A DNA stretch of 64,000 nt from Lutibacter sp. (lineage in GTDB: Bacteria; Bacteroidota; Bacteroidia; Flavobacteriales; Flavobacteriaceae): positions 1-64,000 of the forward strand of contig JAUYUA010000092.1 in the NCBI GenBank assembly GCA_030694935.1, in the 5' to 3' direction. Positions 49,605 to 60,619 of the stretch are shown here, one piece after another. How positions within the stretch are numbered: the first letter of the stretch is position 1; every line of letters begins with the position of its first letter. The notes under the pieces were generated by a model. The model made no database searches. It had not been told where the DNA came from and saw nothing but the letters and a program-made list of their open reading frames with translations. A program made the translations under genes and the position numbers.

Positions 49605-50029
49605 TTGTTGATTGGTTGTTACAATTTTGAAGCGGAAATAGCGAATTCATTTTGAGGTTATTTCATAGCAAAAGTGAATTCAAAGCTACTTATTTTTTTT
49701 GGAAAGTCGGCATAGTTTCAAAAATTAATCGAATCTTAATAAATATTATGACTTTTAGCCACAAGTGACACGTAAATTTACAACAAATTCATAATTGAGA
49801 ATTTTTTTACATTATTTATTGAACAACGATTCTATAATAAAAAACAAGTGAAAAATCATAAAAATCAATTCAATTCAAATTTAACGGCAAGAAACGCAAA
49901 GAAAAAACGCAAAGTGCGCAATTTTGTTTTGGTAAACATTTGATTAAGCCATAAAAACCGTAAACTGCCTGCCGGCAGGCCCAAAATATTGTTTTTATTG
50001 CGTTAAGTCCAAATTAGGCAAGTAAATAT

Positions 50030-50362
50030 TTAATCAATTTGGCTTTTAATTTTGATGAGTTCTTGTTTGATGGCTTCGAGTCGCGTGATGATTTCCTGGT
50101 TGTTTTTTACCGCTTTGGGCTGCTCCTTCATTTTGTTTTTTGCGCCTTCTAAAGTAAACCCTTTTTCTTTGACCAAATGGTAAATTAGCTTTAGATTTTT
50201 GATGTCCTCTTGGGTAAAAAGCCTATTTCCCTTTTTATTTTTTTTTGGCTTTAAAATGTCAAATTCATTCTCCCAAAATCGAATATGTGACGTGTTAACG
50301 CCAAATGCGCTGGCTACTTCGCCAATTTTGTAATAACGTTTTTCAGGTAAATCTATATGCAT
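50030..50362 (-). CDS. MerR family transcriptional regulator
   Basis: KRYYKIGEVASAFGVNTSHIRFWENEFDILKPKKNKKGNRLFTQEDIKNLKLIYHLV. Confidence 0.93.
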   Translation of the reverse strand: MHIDLPEKRYYKIGEVASAFGVNTSHIRFWENEFDILKPKKNKKGNRLFTQEDIKNLKLIYHLVKEKGFTLEGAKNKMKEQPKAVKNNQEIITRLEAIKQELIKIKSQID

Positions 50363-51333
50363 TAGTCAAGAGATTGTCCTTCAATTTGCGCTGCTTTTTG
50401 CATAGCTTCAAATTCTTCCGGCGACAAGTTTCCGTAGTAAAAGTTAATAGGATTTATCGCTGTTCGGTTTTTATAAATTTCGTAATGTAAATGCGGACCT
50501 TGAGAACGCCCGGTATTTCCAACAAAGCCAATTAAATCGCCTCTTCTTATTTTTTGCCCTTTTCTAACGTTATAATTGCTTAAGTGCGCATATAGTGAAA
50601 CGTATCCAAAGCCGTGCTCTATTCTGATATGTTTCCCGTAGCCTGGGGAATTTTGGTCGGCCCGTTCCACATAACCATCACCCGAAGCATAAACCGGGGT
50701 TCCAACAGGCGCAGAAAAATCCATTCCCAAATGTTTTTTTCTTGCTTTGGTAAAAGGATCAGATCGCCATCCGTAGCCTGAAGCCATACGGGTTAAATCT
50801 TTATTTTCAACAGGTTGAATGGCCGGGATTGCCGCCAATAATTTTTCCTTGTTCGCCGCCAATTTTACAATTTCATCTAACGATTTTGACTGCACATACA
50901 GTTGTTTTGCCAAAATATCCATATTTTTGGTCACGTCAATTATCATATCCGAATTGTCGAAACCTTCCAGCGCTTTATAACGGTTTACGCCGCCAAAACC
51001 AGCCTTTCGCTGTTCGTCGGGAATTGGGTTTACTTCAAAATACAATCGGTAAATGTTGTTGTCTCTTTCTTGAATATCCGTTAAAACTTCTGATAATTGT
51101 ATGATTTTTTTGGCGTGTAATTCTTCATTTAATTTTACAAACTCTAACTGGCGTTTTAATTCTTTTTCTTTAGGAGATTCAAAAATATTGGCAAAAACAA
51201 CAAAACCCAATATCATAAAAACAGTGGCGCTTGCCAACGTTAACATCAATTTTTTTAAATTTTCCCCTTTTTTTGGACGTATCTTTTGATAGGATAATGA
51301 TTCTGGATCGTAATAATATTTTACCTTCGCCAT
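50362..51333 (-). CDS. M23 family metallopeptidase
   Basis: RKKHLGMDFSAPVGTPVYASGDGYVERADQNSPGYGKHIRIEHGFGYVSLYAHLS...GPHLHYEIYKN. Confidence 0.94.
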   Translation of the reverse strand: MAKVKYYYDPESLSYQKIRPKKGENLKKLMLTLASATVFMILGFVVFANIFESPKEKELKRQLEFVKLNEELHAKKIIQLSEVLTDIQERDNNIYRLYFEVNPIPDEQRKAGFGGVNRYKALEGFDNSDMIIDVTKNMDILAKQLYVQSKSLDEIVKLAANKEKLLAAIPAIQPVENKDLTRMASGYGWRSDPFTKARKKHLGMDFSAPVGTPVYASGDGYVERADQNSPGYGKHIRIEHGFGYVSLYAHLSNYNVRKGQKIRRGDLIGFVGNTGRSQGPHLHYEIYKNRTAINPINFYYGNLSPEEFEAMQKAAQIEGQSLD

Positions 51334-51565
51334 TGTATAAAAATTATATTATTTTTGCGTCAAGTATTGGCTCATATTTTGAAGCAATAACGACAAATTT
51401 ACAAAATGTTTTATACAATCGGCAAACCCGATAATTTTTAGCATATAATTAACAGAGGATTTGTCATTTAAAAATTTTAAAAACATCAATAATAAAGCAG
51501 TCTGCAGCAATTAAGACTACTTAAAATAAGATTACGGACTTAATAAAAGAACATTAAAAAAATAT

Positions 51566-54178
51566 ATGAAATCACAACTTGTACGTCAACAATTTTTAGA
51601 TTTTTTTGCTTCAAAACAACATGCAATCGTACCGTCATCTCCAATGGTGTTGAAAAATGATCCTACGCTTATGTTTACCAATGCGGGAATGGTGCCTTTT
51701 AAAGAGTATTTTTTGGGACAAAAAACTGCGGTGGATAAACGTGTTGCCGATACGCAAAAATGTTTACGGGTTTCAGGAAAACACAACGATTTGGAAGAAG
51801 TGGGAAAAGACACTTACCACCACACAATGTTTGAAATGTTGGGAAATTGGAGTTTTGGAGACTATTTTAAAAAAGAAGCCATTGACTGGGCTTGGGAATT
51901 GCTGGTTGAGGTCTATAAAATAGACAAAGATTGTTTGTATGTCACTGTTTTTGAAGGTGCGGAAGACGATGGACTGGGATACGACCAGGAAGCTTACGAT
52001 TTGTGGAAAAAATATGTTCCAGAAGACCGAATAATCAACGGAAACAAAAAAGACAATTTTTGGGAAATGGGTGCTCAGGGTCCGTGCGGACCTTGTTCTG
52101 AAATTCACGTGGATATTCGTTCTGCGGATGAAAAAGCAAAAGTTTCCGGCCGAAGTTTGGTGAACAATGACCATCCGCAAGTGGTGGAAATTTGGAATCT
52201 GGTTTTTATGGAATTTAACCGAAAAGCCGATGGTTCTTTGGAAAAATTGCCTGCAAAACACGTAGATACCGGAATGGGTTTTGAACGTTTGTGTATGGTG
52301 CTTCAAAATAAACAATCCAATTACGATACCGATGTTTTTACGCCGTTAATCAGAGAAATTGAAGCAATTACCAACAGCGAATATGGCAATAATGAAGAAA
52401 TAGACATCGCCATTCGCGTAATTGCCGACCACGTTCGTGCAGTTGCTTTTGCGATTGCCGACGGACAATTGCCTTCTAACACTGGCGCCGGTTATGTAAT
52501 TCGACGAATATTGCGACGTGCCATTCGTTACGGATTTACTTTTTTAAACACCAAAGAACCTTTTATTTACAAATTGGCAACAACTTTAAGTCAGCAAATG
52601 GGCGACTATTTCCCTGAACTTAAAGTCCAAAAACAATTGGTGACCAACGTTATTAAGGAAGAAGAAAATTCGTTCTTAAGAACTTTAGATCAAGGATTGG
52701 TTTTATTGGACGGCATTATTAAAAACACCGAAGGAACGGAAGTTTCGGGTAAAAAAGCCTTTGAATTGTTTGATACCTTTGGTTTTCCTATCGATTTAAC
52801 CGCTTTAATTCTTTCTGAAAAAGGAATGACCTTAGATGAAGATGAATTTAAAAAAGAATTGGAAAAACAAAAAACACGTTCAAGAGCCGCTGCAGTTGTG
52901 GAAACGGATGATTGGGTAATTTTACAAGATGATGGTGAAAAAGAATTTATAGGATATGATACATTAGAAGCCAATGTTAATATAACCCAATACAGAAAAA
53001 TATCCTCCAAAAAAGAAGGTGATTTATACCAATTGGTTTTTAATATGACGCCTTTTTATCCGGAAGGCGGTGGACAAGTGGGCGATAAAGGCTATCTAAA
53101 AGAAGATGATGGAAATGTCATTTATATTGTTGACACCAAAAAAGAAAACAATTTAATTATTCATTTCGCCAAAAGTTTGCCTAAAAACCCAACCCAAACT
53201 TTTAAAGTGGTGGTCGATGAAAAAGAACGATTCAGAACTGCCTGCAACCATTCGGCAACTCATTTACTTCATCAGGCTTTGCGGGAAATTTTAGGAACGC
53301 ACGTGGAACAAAAAGGATCGGCGGTGCATTCAAAATATTTGCGTTTCGATTTTTCACACTTCGCAAAATTAACGGTTGATGAATTGCGTGCCGTGGAAGA
53401 TTTTGTGAATGCGCGTATTGCTTCGAAAATTGTGCTGGAAGAATTTAGGAATATCCCCATAAAAACAGCTTTAGATAAAGGCGCGATGGCTTTGTTCGGT
53501 GAAAAATACGGTGATACGGTACGCGCCATTCAATTTGGAAAATCTGTAGAGCTTTGTGGAGGAATTCACGTACAAAACACCGGCGATATCTGGCATTTTA
53601 AAATTGTGTCGGAAGGAGCCATTGCAGCTGGCGTTAGACGCATTGAAGCCATTACCAATGATGCCACAAAAGATTTCTTTCTTGAAAATACCCATGTTTT
53701 TTCTGAAGTGATAGAAGTGTTGAAAAACACCAAAAATCCGGTGAAAGCCATTATCGATTTACAGGAAGAAAACGCCTCGTTAAAAAAACAGGTTGAAGCT
53801 TTGCAAAAAGACAAGGCCAAAAATTTGACAGGCGATTTAATAAATCAAGTTGAAACAATTAACGGCATTCACTATTTGGCCGTAAAACTTGATTTGGACC
53901 AAAACAGCATAAAAGATTTGGCCTTTGATTTGGGAAATAAAATTGAAAATCTGTTTTTATTGGTTGGAACTGAAACCGACGGAAAGGCTTTTTTAACCTG
54001 TTTTATCGCCAAAAATTTGGTGGAAGCAAAACAATTGGATGCGGGAAAAGTGGTTCGTGAACTGGGAAAATTAATTGAAGGCGGCGGCGGCGGACAAGCT
54101 TATTTTGCAACTGCCGGCGGTAAAAAACCGGAAGGAATTGAGGAGGCGCTCGTTAAAGGAAAAGAATATTTAAAATAA
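51566..54178 (+). CDS. alaS: Alanine--tRNA ligase
   Basis: [24 protein letters not shown]...[15 protein letters not shown]; editing domain [13 protein letters not shown]-terminal [15 protein letters not shown]. Confidence 0.97.
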   Translation: MKSQLVRQQFLDFFASKQHAIVPSSPMVLKNDPTLMFTNAGMVPFKEYFLGQKTAVDKRVADTQKCLRVSGKHNDLEEVGKDTYHHTMFEMLGNWSFGDYFKKEAIDWAWELLVEVYKIDKDCLYVTVFEGAEDDGLGYDQEAYDLWKKYVPEDRIINGNKKDNFWEMGAQGPCGPCSEIHVDIRSADEKAKVSGRSLVNNDHPQVVEIWNLVFMEFNRKADGSLEKLPAKHVDTGMGFERLCMVLQNKQSNYDTDVFTPLIREIEAITNSEYGNNEEIDIAIRVIADHVRAVAFAIADGQLPSNTGAGYVIRRILRRAIRYGFTFLNTKEPFIYKLATTLSQQMGDYFPELKVQKQLVTNVIKEEENSFLRTLDQGLVLLDGIIKNTEGTEVSGKKAFELFDTFGFPIDLTALILSEKGMTLDEDEFKKELEKQKTRSRAAAVVETDDWVILQDDGEKEFIGYDTLEANVNITQYRKISSKKEGDLYQLVFNMTPFYPEGGGQVGDKGYLKEDDGNVIYIVDTKKENNLIIHFAKSLPKNPTQTFKVVVDEKERFRTACNHSATHLLHQALREILGTHVEQKGSAVHSKYLRFDFSHFAKLTVDELRAVEDFVNARIASKIVLEEFRNIPIKTALDKGAMALFGEKYGDTVRAIQFGKSVELCGGIHVQNTGDIWHFKIVSEGAIAAGVRRIEAITNDATKDFFLENTHVFSEVIEVLKNTKNPVKAIIDLQEENASLKKQVEALQKDKAKNLTGDLINQVETINGIHYLAVKLDLDQNSIKDLAFDLGNKIENLFLLVGTETDGKAFLTCFIAKNLVEAKQLDAGKVVRELGKLIEGGGGGQAYFATAGGKKPEGIEEALVKGKEYLK

Positions 54179-54242
54179 GTTAAAAGTCAAATATTAAATA
54201 TTAAAAGTTTTTTGTTGCAAACACTATTCAAATTTCATATCA

Positions 54243-54277
54243 AACTCCCTTTCCTTGGGAAAGGGCTGGGGATAGGA
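54243..54277 (-). repeat. Half-copy of the leuS/ileS composite repeat, downstream of alaS
   Basis: Reverse complement reads TCCTATCCCCAGCCCTTTCCCAAGGAAAGGGAGTT, identical to the ileS arm. Confidence 0.88.
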
Positions 54278-54305
54278 AAAAGCCGAATATCATAAATCAA
54301 AAAAA

Positions 54306-55298
54306 GTGAATTTCAGAACCAACATACAACTTCAAAAAGGAGAAAATCAAATGGATTATACTTCTAAATTGCTGTTGATTGGTTCGTGTTTTTCGGAAAA
54401 TATCAGCAAAAAACTGACTTATTATAAATTTGATGTGGCCAGCAATCCGTTTGGTATTTTGTTTAATCCAAAGGCCATTGAAACTTTAATTTTGAATTCA
54501 TTAAATGAAAAAATGTACACTGAAAAGGATGTTTTTTTGTTAAATGAACGCTGGCATTGTTTCAATGCACATTCCGATTTAAGTTCGACTGATAAAAATG
54601 AATTGCTTGAAAATTTGAATAATGCCATCAAATCAACCAATAAACGATTACACGAATCAACTCACATCATCATTACTTTAGGTACTTCCTGGATTTATAA
54701 ATTTATTGAAACTGATGCCGTTGTTGGAAATTGCCATAAAGTTTCCCAAAAAAAGTTTTCAAAAGAATTGCTGTCGGTTGATGAAATTGTGGTAACCTTA
54801 AAAAATATTTGCCTTCAAATTTCAGAAATAAATCCGAAGGCAACCATTATTTTTACGGTTTCGCCAGTGCGCCATATCAAAGATGGTTTTGATGAAAATT
54901 CGGTGAGCAAAGCGCATTTAATAGCCGCTATTCATAACCTAATTGGTTCGAGGAAAGAAAAAATAAGTCCACTGAGTCTTTCGACTCCGCTCAAGACAGG
55001 CTTAGGCGAAGTGTATTTTCCTTCTTATGAAATAATGATGGATGATTTGCGCGATTACCGATTTTACAACAGCGATATGATTCATCCCAATGAAACTGCC
55101 ATTGATTATATTTGGGAACAATTTAAACACGTATGGATTGATGAAAATACTTTTTCTGTGATGAAAGATGTTAAAACTGTCCAAAAAGGATTGGCGCACA
55201 AACCTTTCAATCCGGATTCGGAACAACATCAGAAGTTTTTGGCCGACTTGCAACAAAAAATACAATCATTAGAAAACAAACAGAGGATTAAATTCTAA
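54306..55298 (+). CDS. GSCFA domain-containing protein, with repeat-derived insertion
   Basis: LLIGSCFSENISKKL (GSCFxxNI), SPVRHIKDGF, YFPSYEIMMDDLRDYRFYNSDMIHP. Confidence 0.93.
   Translation: MNFRTNIQLQKGENQMDYTSKLLLIGSCFSENISKKLTYYKFDVASNPFGILFNPKAIETLILNSLNEKMYTEKDVFLLNERWHCFNAHSDLSSTDKNELLENLNNAIKSTNKRLHESTHIIITLGTSWIYKFIETDAVVGNCHKVSQKKFSKELLSVDEIVVTLKNICLQISEINPKATIIFTVSPVRHIKDGFDENSVSKAHLIAAIHNLIGSRKEKISPLSLSTPLKTGLGEVYFPSYEIMMDDLRDYRFYNSDMIHPNETAIDYIWEQFKHVWIDENTFSVMKDVKTVQKGLAHKPFNPDSEQHQKFLADLQQKIQSLENKQRIKF
54974..55003. repeat. Dispersed repeat unit GAGTCTTTCGACTCCGCTCAAGACAGGCTT inside the GSCFA gene
   Basis: Similar to 27941-27968 and 14588-14608; encodes in-frame LSLSTPLKTGL. 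Confidence 0.8.
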
Positions 55299-55299
55299 C

Positions 55300-55333
55300 A
55301 AAAAATAGAGGCAATTTCCTCTATTTTTTATCT
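55300..55333. terminator. Bidirectional terminator
   Basis: AAAAAATAGAGGcaatttCCTCTATTTTTT. Confidence 0.85.
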
Positions 55334-55348
55334 ATGTTTTTTGCTTTT

Positions 55349-55660
55349 TTATTGCACAAATTTCGCAACATTTTGCCAAGGGCCGCCGTTAATAGCGTCA
55401 ATTCCCTGTTGTTTTAAAAAGGAAGTTGCTTGTCCGCTTCTTGCACCGCTTCTGCAAACCGCAATCACTTTTTTATTCATTTTTTTGATCTCTGCAACTT
55501 TCGTTGGAATGGCGTTCAACACCATATTTTTTGAGCCTTTTACGTGCCCTTCTTTAAACTCTTCAACTGTTCTTACATCAATAACAACAGCGCCTTCTTT
55601 TAAATATTCTTCAATTGAAGCTCCTGCATTTCCACCACCAAATAATCCGAAAAAACCCAT
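55349..55660 (-). CDS. Rhodanese-like domain protein
   Basis: GAVVIDVRTVEEFKEGHVKGSKNMVLNAIP...VIAVCRSGARSGQATSFLKQQG. Confidence 0.93.
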   Translation of the reverse strand: MGFFGLFGGGNAGASIEEYLKEGAVVIDVRTVEEFKEGHVKGSKNMVLNAIPTKVAEIKKMNKKVIAVCRSGARSGQATSFLKQQGIDAINGGPWQNVAKFVQ

Positions 55661-55727
55661 TCTTTTTAATTTTAAAATTTTGGCAAAGATAATTCAATAA
55701 AATGGTACTTAGGTAACTATAGTTACG

Positions 55728-57473
55728 CTATTTTGCAATAAGACGAATTCCATTGACAATCAACTGTTCGTGTTTTTTATTTTTTTGAAGCTGCGTTAAA
55801 TAGGCCAAAATTTCGGTTTCCGGTGTTTTATTTGATTGATAAACAAGTTCATATATTTCCAAAGGCAATAACCAATCTGTTGGAAAATTTGCTTTTAATT
55901 TTTCAAAAACAGCTATCAATTTCTGAAAATCTACTTTCCCTGTCTTTCTCATTTCAGCAATTTCCAGATACATTTTATGCAACTTGATATCTTCTTCTGA
56001 ATAAGAGATTTTGTGCGTTTTGGTCTTAGAAACTTCTCCCAGATTCTTAAAAGAATTCACCGAAGCCGGTCCGGCATGTGCAGAAATGATGTCTTTTCCC
56101 ACCGCCATATCGTAAATTCCCCATGCTGGCTGAAACAAAATTGTATCGTTATGTGTTACCGTGCAATTTTTAAAAGAAATGAGTAAAATCTTCCCTTTTA
56201 AGTCACGTTTTCCGGTAATCACTTCGCCTTCAACTTTAACATTTCCTTCAAAAATCAAAGTGGTTTTTTTGCCTTCATAAATTCCGTAAACCTCCAAATC
56301 TTTCGGAAACATATCTTCAATGGCCAAATTGATGCCTTTTAATTTCCCTAGCGGACTTCCAAAACCTTCCAAATGATAATCGGTTCCGTGCCCAATCAAT
56401 TCCTTGTCTCTGCTAGCCAAAGCTGTTGGCCCTGTTGTTTGGAGATACACCGGTTTGTTGTTGTCATCCACAATCACATTGGAAAACACCCCCGATATTT
56501 GCAGGCCTGTGCTTAATTCAACCGTGCCAATATTTTTAGATTTTATCAATTTTTTAACCCCGCTCAATCCGCCGGTTCTCAACGCCATTTTATTGGCAAA
56601 TTCTTCCAGAACAAAACTTAAATGCGCAAAATCGGGCGTCACAAAAAGTTGCGGTTGCGGTTTGGTGATGTCGAAATTTTGCGTTGCGGCTTTTATGGAA
56701 TAAGGTAATTTTTCAACATCAGCAGTCAAACATTTTTTGCTTTCACCAATGGAAGAAAGCAATCCTGCGCCATATATTTTCGGATTATCCAAGCTTCCGA
56801 TTAAACCGTATTCTACCGTCCACCAATGTAAATTCCGTATTTCCGCCATTTCAGAAAGATCGCCCATCATATTTTGCAATGTTTCCACTTTTTGCTGCGC
56901 ATTTTCGATTAATTCTTCTGAAGAATTTGGATCTTCCTTTAAAATAGAAAGCAGCCTGATGGCTTCATACATCTCATAGTCTTCCGAAGAAGAAATTGCT
57001 TTGCAGCCAATTTCCCCAAAACGGCGCAAGTATTCGGCATATTCCGGATTTGCAATAATTGGTGCGTGGCCTGCCGCCTCGTGGATAATATCGGGAGCGG
57101 GCGTATATTCAAGATGGTCAATCGTTCTGATATCCGAAGCAATCACCAGCACATTATAAGCCTGAAATTCCATAAAAGCATTGGGCGGAATAAATCCGTC
57201 CACAGAAACTGCCGCCCATCCAATGTCTTTTAAAATACGGTTCATGCCTTCCATTTTCGGAATTTCCTCTTCAGAAATCCCTGTTTTTTTCAAGCCTTCC
57301 AAATATGATTCGTGTGCCACTTTACTTAAAAAATCAATGTTCATACGCATCACATAACGCCAAACCGCCTGATTTTGGGCTGTATATTCCTCATAAGGTT
57401 GCTTCACAATAAACTGATGCAAGTGTTTTGGCAAACGTTCAGTCACTTTATTGAATTTTATGGTGTTTTTCAT
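55728..57473 (-). CDS. Aromatic amino acid hydroxylase (biopterin-dependent, phenylalanine 4-monooxygenase-like)
   Basis: TPAPDIIHEAAGHAPIIANPEYAEYLRRFGEIG (metal-binding HE..GH), LHWWTVEYGLIG. Confidence 0.92.
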   Translation of the reverse strand: MKNTIKFNKVTERLPKHLHQFIVKQPYEEYTAQNQAVWRYVMRMNIDFLSKVAHESYLEGLKKTGISEEEIPKMEGMNRILKDIGWAAVSVDGFIPPNAFMEFQAYNVLVIASDIRTIDHLEYTPAPDIIHEAAGHAPIIANPEYAEYLRRFGEIGCKAISSSEDYEMYEAIRLLSILKEDPNSSEELIENAQQKVETLQNMMGDLSEMAEIRNLHWWTVEYGLIGSLDNPKIYGAGLLSSIGESKKCLTADVEKLPYSIKAATQNFDITKPQPQLFVTPDFAHLSFVLEEFANKMALRTGGLSGVKKLIKSKNIGTVELSTGLQISGVFSNVIVDDNNKPVYLQTTGPTALASRDKELIGHGTDYHLEGFGSPLGKLKGINLAIEDMFPKDLEVYGIYEGKKTTLIFEGNVKVEGEVITGKRDLKGKILLISFKNCTVTHNDTILFQPAWGIYDMAVGKDIISAHAGPASVNSFKNLGEVSKTKTHKISYSEEDIKLHKMYLEIAEMRKTGKVDFQKLIAVFEKLKANFPTDWLLPLEIYELVYQSNKTPETEILAYLTQLQKNKKHEQLIVNGIRLIAK

Positions 57474-57574
57474 TGGATACTATTTACGCTGTGAATTTAC
57501 AATTTTTAAAAATTCTGTCATTTGATTTCTAAAAAATAACGTGAGTTGCTTATATTTAGCCAAAATATAAAAAA

Positions 57575-58345
57575 ATGTTTAAAGGGAACTCAAAAGTTAA
57601 ATTATTGCTTGGCGTTGGTATTGTTTTGTTTACCTTGTTTCAATACTATTCAAGAAGTGAGGTTAACGAATTTACGGGCAAAAAACAACATATTTCGCTG
57701 AGCACCGATGAGGAAATTGCCATCGGATTGCAAAGTGCGCCGGAAATGGCAAAACAACATGGTGGCTTGCATCCCAATCAAAAATCCCAGGATTTGGTGG
57801 ATGAAGTTGGCCAAAAATTGGTTCACAGCAGCGTTGCAAAAGAAACGGTTTATGCCTACGATTTTCATTTATTGGCAGATTCACAAACGATGAATGCTTT
57901 TGCGCTTCCGGGCGGACAGGTTTTTATCACTTATGCTTTGTTTTCGAAATTGAAAAATGAAGACCAGTTGGCCGGTGTTTTGGGTCACGAAATTGGTCAC
58001 GTTGTTGGTCGACATTCTGCAGAACGTTTGGCAAAACAAGGATTGACAGAAGGAATTTTAAGCGGGGTTGCCGTTGGTATTGACCCAAATACCGCTCAAG
58101 GTGCCGCAGCCATTGCCAATGTGATCAATTTAAGCTATGGCCGAGATGACGAATTGGAAAGTGATGAATTGGGCGTAAAATTTATGATTGATGCCGGCTA
58201 TAATCCGATTGAACTGATTGGCGTGATGCAAATTTTAAAAGATGCCGCAGGTCCAAATCAGACTTCAGAAAGAATGAGCACACATCCCGATCCCGAAAAC
58301 AGGATTGAAAAAATTAAAGCAGCCATTGAAAAGTATAAGAAATAA
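57575..58345 (+). CDS. M48 family metalloprotease
   Basis: LAGVLGHEIGHVVGRHSAERLAK (HExxH) and RDDELESDELGVKFMIDAGY. Confidence 0.94.
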   Translation: MFKGNSKVKLLLGVGIVLFTLFQYYSRSEVNEFTGKKQHISLSTDEEIAIGLQSAPEMAKQHGGLHPNQKSQDLVDEVGQKLVHSSVAKETVYAYDFHLLADSQTMNAFALPGGQVFITYALFSKLKNEDQLAGVLGHEIGHVVGRHSAERLAKQGLTEGILSGVAVGIDPNTAQGAAAIANVINLSYGRDDELESDELGVKFMIDAGYNPIELIGVMQILKDAAGPNQTSERMSTHPDPENRIEKIKAAIEKYKK

Positions 58346-58376
58346 ACTTTTTGTCAAATCCTTCTAACATTTGAAC

Positions 58377-58396
58377 GGACAGGTCGCGACCTGTCC
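58377..58396. repeat. 20-bp perfect palindrome
   Basis: GGACAGGTCGCGACCTGTCC, shares the ACAGGTCG word with the 24689-24842 cluster. Confidence 0.85.
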
Positions 58397-58510
58397 CTAC
58401 ATAATATCGCAATCGTTTTAGTAAATTTCACAAGAATTTATGAGCCATTCAAAAGCGCTTCAAATGAATACTTCGTATCTTTGTGTTTTTCAAAATAACA
58501 CCTATTTCTT

Positions 58511-60028
58511 ATGAACAAGAAAGTGATTTTAATGATTTTAGATGGCTGGGGAATTACCCAAGACCCGAAAGTTTCTGCAATTTATAATGCAAAAACCTCT
58601 TATATAGACAGTTTGTACCACAAATATGCGAATGCCAGTTTGCGCACTGATGGCGAATATGTGGGTTTGCCGGAAGGTCAAATGGGAAACAGTGAAGTTG
58701 GGCATATGAATTTAGGTGCCGGAAGAATTGTGTACCAAAACTTGGTTCGGGTGAATTTGGCGGTTAAAAACAAAACGCTTGGGAAAGAAAAGGAATTGCT
58801 TGACGCGATTTCTTACGCAAAAGAAAACAATAAAAATATTCACCTGCTGGGATTGGTTTCCGACGGAGGGATTCATTCACATATTGACCATTTAAAAGGT
58901 TTGCTGGATGTTGCTGCCGAGCACAACCTTAAAAATGTGTTTTTACATGCATTTACCGACGGAAGGGATTGTGATCCTAAATCGGGCATAAACTTTACTG
59001 AAACCATTCAAAATTATATGAAAGAAACCACTGGCGAATTGGCAACAATTACCGGACGTTATTTTGCAATGGACCGTGACAAACGCTGGGAACGCATAAA
59101 ATTGGCTTATGATGCTGTTGTAAAATCCGAAGGAGAAAAATCGACAAATGCATTAAAAAGTATTGAACAAAGTTATGCCAGTGATGTTACTGATGAGTTT
59201 ATAAAACCCATCATTATGACCGATGAAAACGGCCAGCCAAAAACACAAATCAAGGCCGATGATGTGGTGATTTTCTTCAACTACAGAACCGATAGAGGGC
59301 GTGAACTTACTGAGGTTCTTACCCAAAAAGATTATCCTGATTTTGGCATGAAAACAATGCCGTTATATTATGTAACCTTAACCAGTTACGACGATACTTT
59401 CAAAAATGTACACATCATTTACGAAACGGACAATCTGGAAAATACTTTGGGCGAAGTGTTGGAAAAAGCAGGGAAAAAACAAATCAGAATTGCGGAATCA
59501 GAAAAATATCCGCACGTTACTTTTTTCTTTTCCGGCGGAAGAGAAAAAACATTCGAAAATGAAACCCGGATTTTATGTCCGTCCCCAAAAGTTGCCACTT
59601 ACGATTTAAAACCCGAAATGAGCGCTTTTGACATTCGTGATGCCATTATCCCCGAATTGGATAAAAAAGAAGTCGATTTTGTATGTTTAAACTTTGCCAA
59701 CGGCGATATGGTTGGACATACAGGCGTGATGGAAGCGGCGATAAAAGCTTGCGAAGCCGTTGATAAATGCGTGGAAGATGTGGTGGCTTCCGCCTTAAAA
59801 AACAATTATACCACCATTATCATTGCCGACCACGGGAATTGCGAAACCATGATAAATCCTGATGGTTCGCCGAACACATCACATACAACCAATCCGGTTC
59901 CGGTAATTTTGGTGGATAAAGATTTGAAACAAATTGAAGACGGCGTTTTAGGCGATATTGCACCAACCATTCTAGAACTTATGGGAATTGAAAAACCGGC
60001 AGTGATGACACGCCATTCTTTAATTTAA
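58511..60028 (+). CDS. gpmI: 2,3-bisphosphoglycerate-independent phosphoglycerate mutase
   Basis: VILMILDGWGI, EGQMGNSEVGHMNLGAGRIVYQ, NFANGDMVGHTG, IIADHGNCE. Confidence 0.97.
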   Translation: MNKKVILMILDGWGITQDPKVSAIYNAKTSYIDSLYHKYANASLRTDGEYVGLPEGQMGNSEVGHMNLGAGRIVYQNLVRVNLAVKNKTLGKEKELLDAISYAKENNKNIHLLGLVSDGGIHSHIDHLKGLLDVAAEHNLKNVFLHAFTDGRDCDPKSGINFTETIQNYMKETTGELATITGRYFAMDRDKRWERIKLAYDAVVKSEGEKSTNALKSIEQSYASDVTDEFIKPIIMTDENGQPKTQIKADDVVIFFNYRTDRGRELTEVLTQKDYPDFGMKTMPLYYVTLTSYDDTFKNVHIIYETDNLENTLGEVLEKAGKKQIRIAESEKYPHVTFFFSGGREKTFENETRILCPSPKVATYDLKPEMSAFDIRDAIIPELDKKEVDFVCLNFANGDMVGHTGVMEAAIKACEAVDKCVEDVVASALKNNYTTIIIADHGNCETMINPDGSPNTSHTTNPVPVILVDKDLKQIEDGVLGDIAPTILELMGIEKPAVMTRHSLI

Positions 60029-60062
60029 TTTTGTAGTTTTACGGCACATTAATTTTTTAAAA

Positions 60063-60587
60063 ATGAAAAACCTAATTTTCACTGTCTTTATATTAAGCAT
60101 TATGAGTTGTTCAGCTCAAAAAAACATAGCAACCGCCATAAAAGATCCCTCGGGAAATTTAATTGGTGTTGCCAATAAAGAAAGTTTTCTGGAGGAACCA
60201 TTCAATGCTTGGTTCACACCAAATTACGATGCTTATGAAACGGACAAAAAAGCTATTGAAAAGCTGAAACCACTTTTAAAAGAAGTAACCATAAAAGCAT
60301 TTATGGGAACTTGGTGCGGAGACAGTAAAGAGCAAACGCCAATTTTATATAAAATTTTGGATGAAGCCGGTTTCAACTATAACCAGTTAGAAATGATTAC
60401 GGTAAACAGAAGCAAAGTAACGCCCGATAATCTACAGGAAGGTTTAAACATTGAAAGAGTCCCTACCTTTATCGTTTACAAAAACAACAAAGAAATTGGC
60501 CGTTTTGTTGAATATCCAAGAGAATCTGTGGAAGCTGATTTGTTGAAAATTGTTAGCGGACAAGGATACAAACATTCTTACGAATAA
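60063..60587 (+). CDS. Thioredoxin family protein
   Basis: Lipobox IMSCS, KAFMGTWCGDSKEQTPILYKILDEA, IERVPTFIVYKNNKEIGRF. Confidence 0.85.
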   Translation: MKNLIFTVFILSIMSCSAQKNIATAIKDPSGNLIGVANKESFLEEPFNAWFTPNYDAYETDKKAIEKLKPLLKEVTIKAFMGTWCGDSKEQTPILYKILDEAGFNYNQLEMITVNRSKVTPDNLQEGLNIERVPTFIVYKNNKEIGRFVEYPRESVEADLLKIVSGQGYKHSYE

Positions 60588-60619
60588 AGCCCACTAACTC
60601 CAGAAGGGGGAACAACAAA

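Noticed and set aside
51773-52315. 180-aa minus-strand ORF inside alaS
   Set aside because: Shadow ORF opposite conserved AlaRS catalytic domain.
55341-55700. 119-aa plus-strand ORF over the rhodanese gene
   Set aside because: Mirror of the rhodanese-like CDS, which has clear motifs on the minus strand.
55728-57473. Unusual length of the aromatic amino acid hydroxylase (581 aa)
   Set aside because: From memory, long C-terminally extended hydroxylases are common in Bacteroidota, so not treated as novel.
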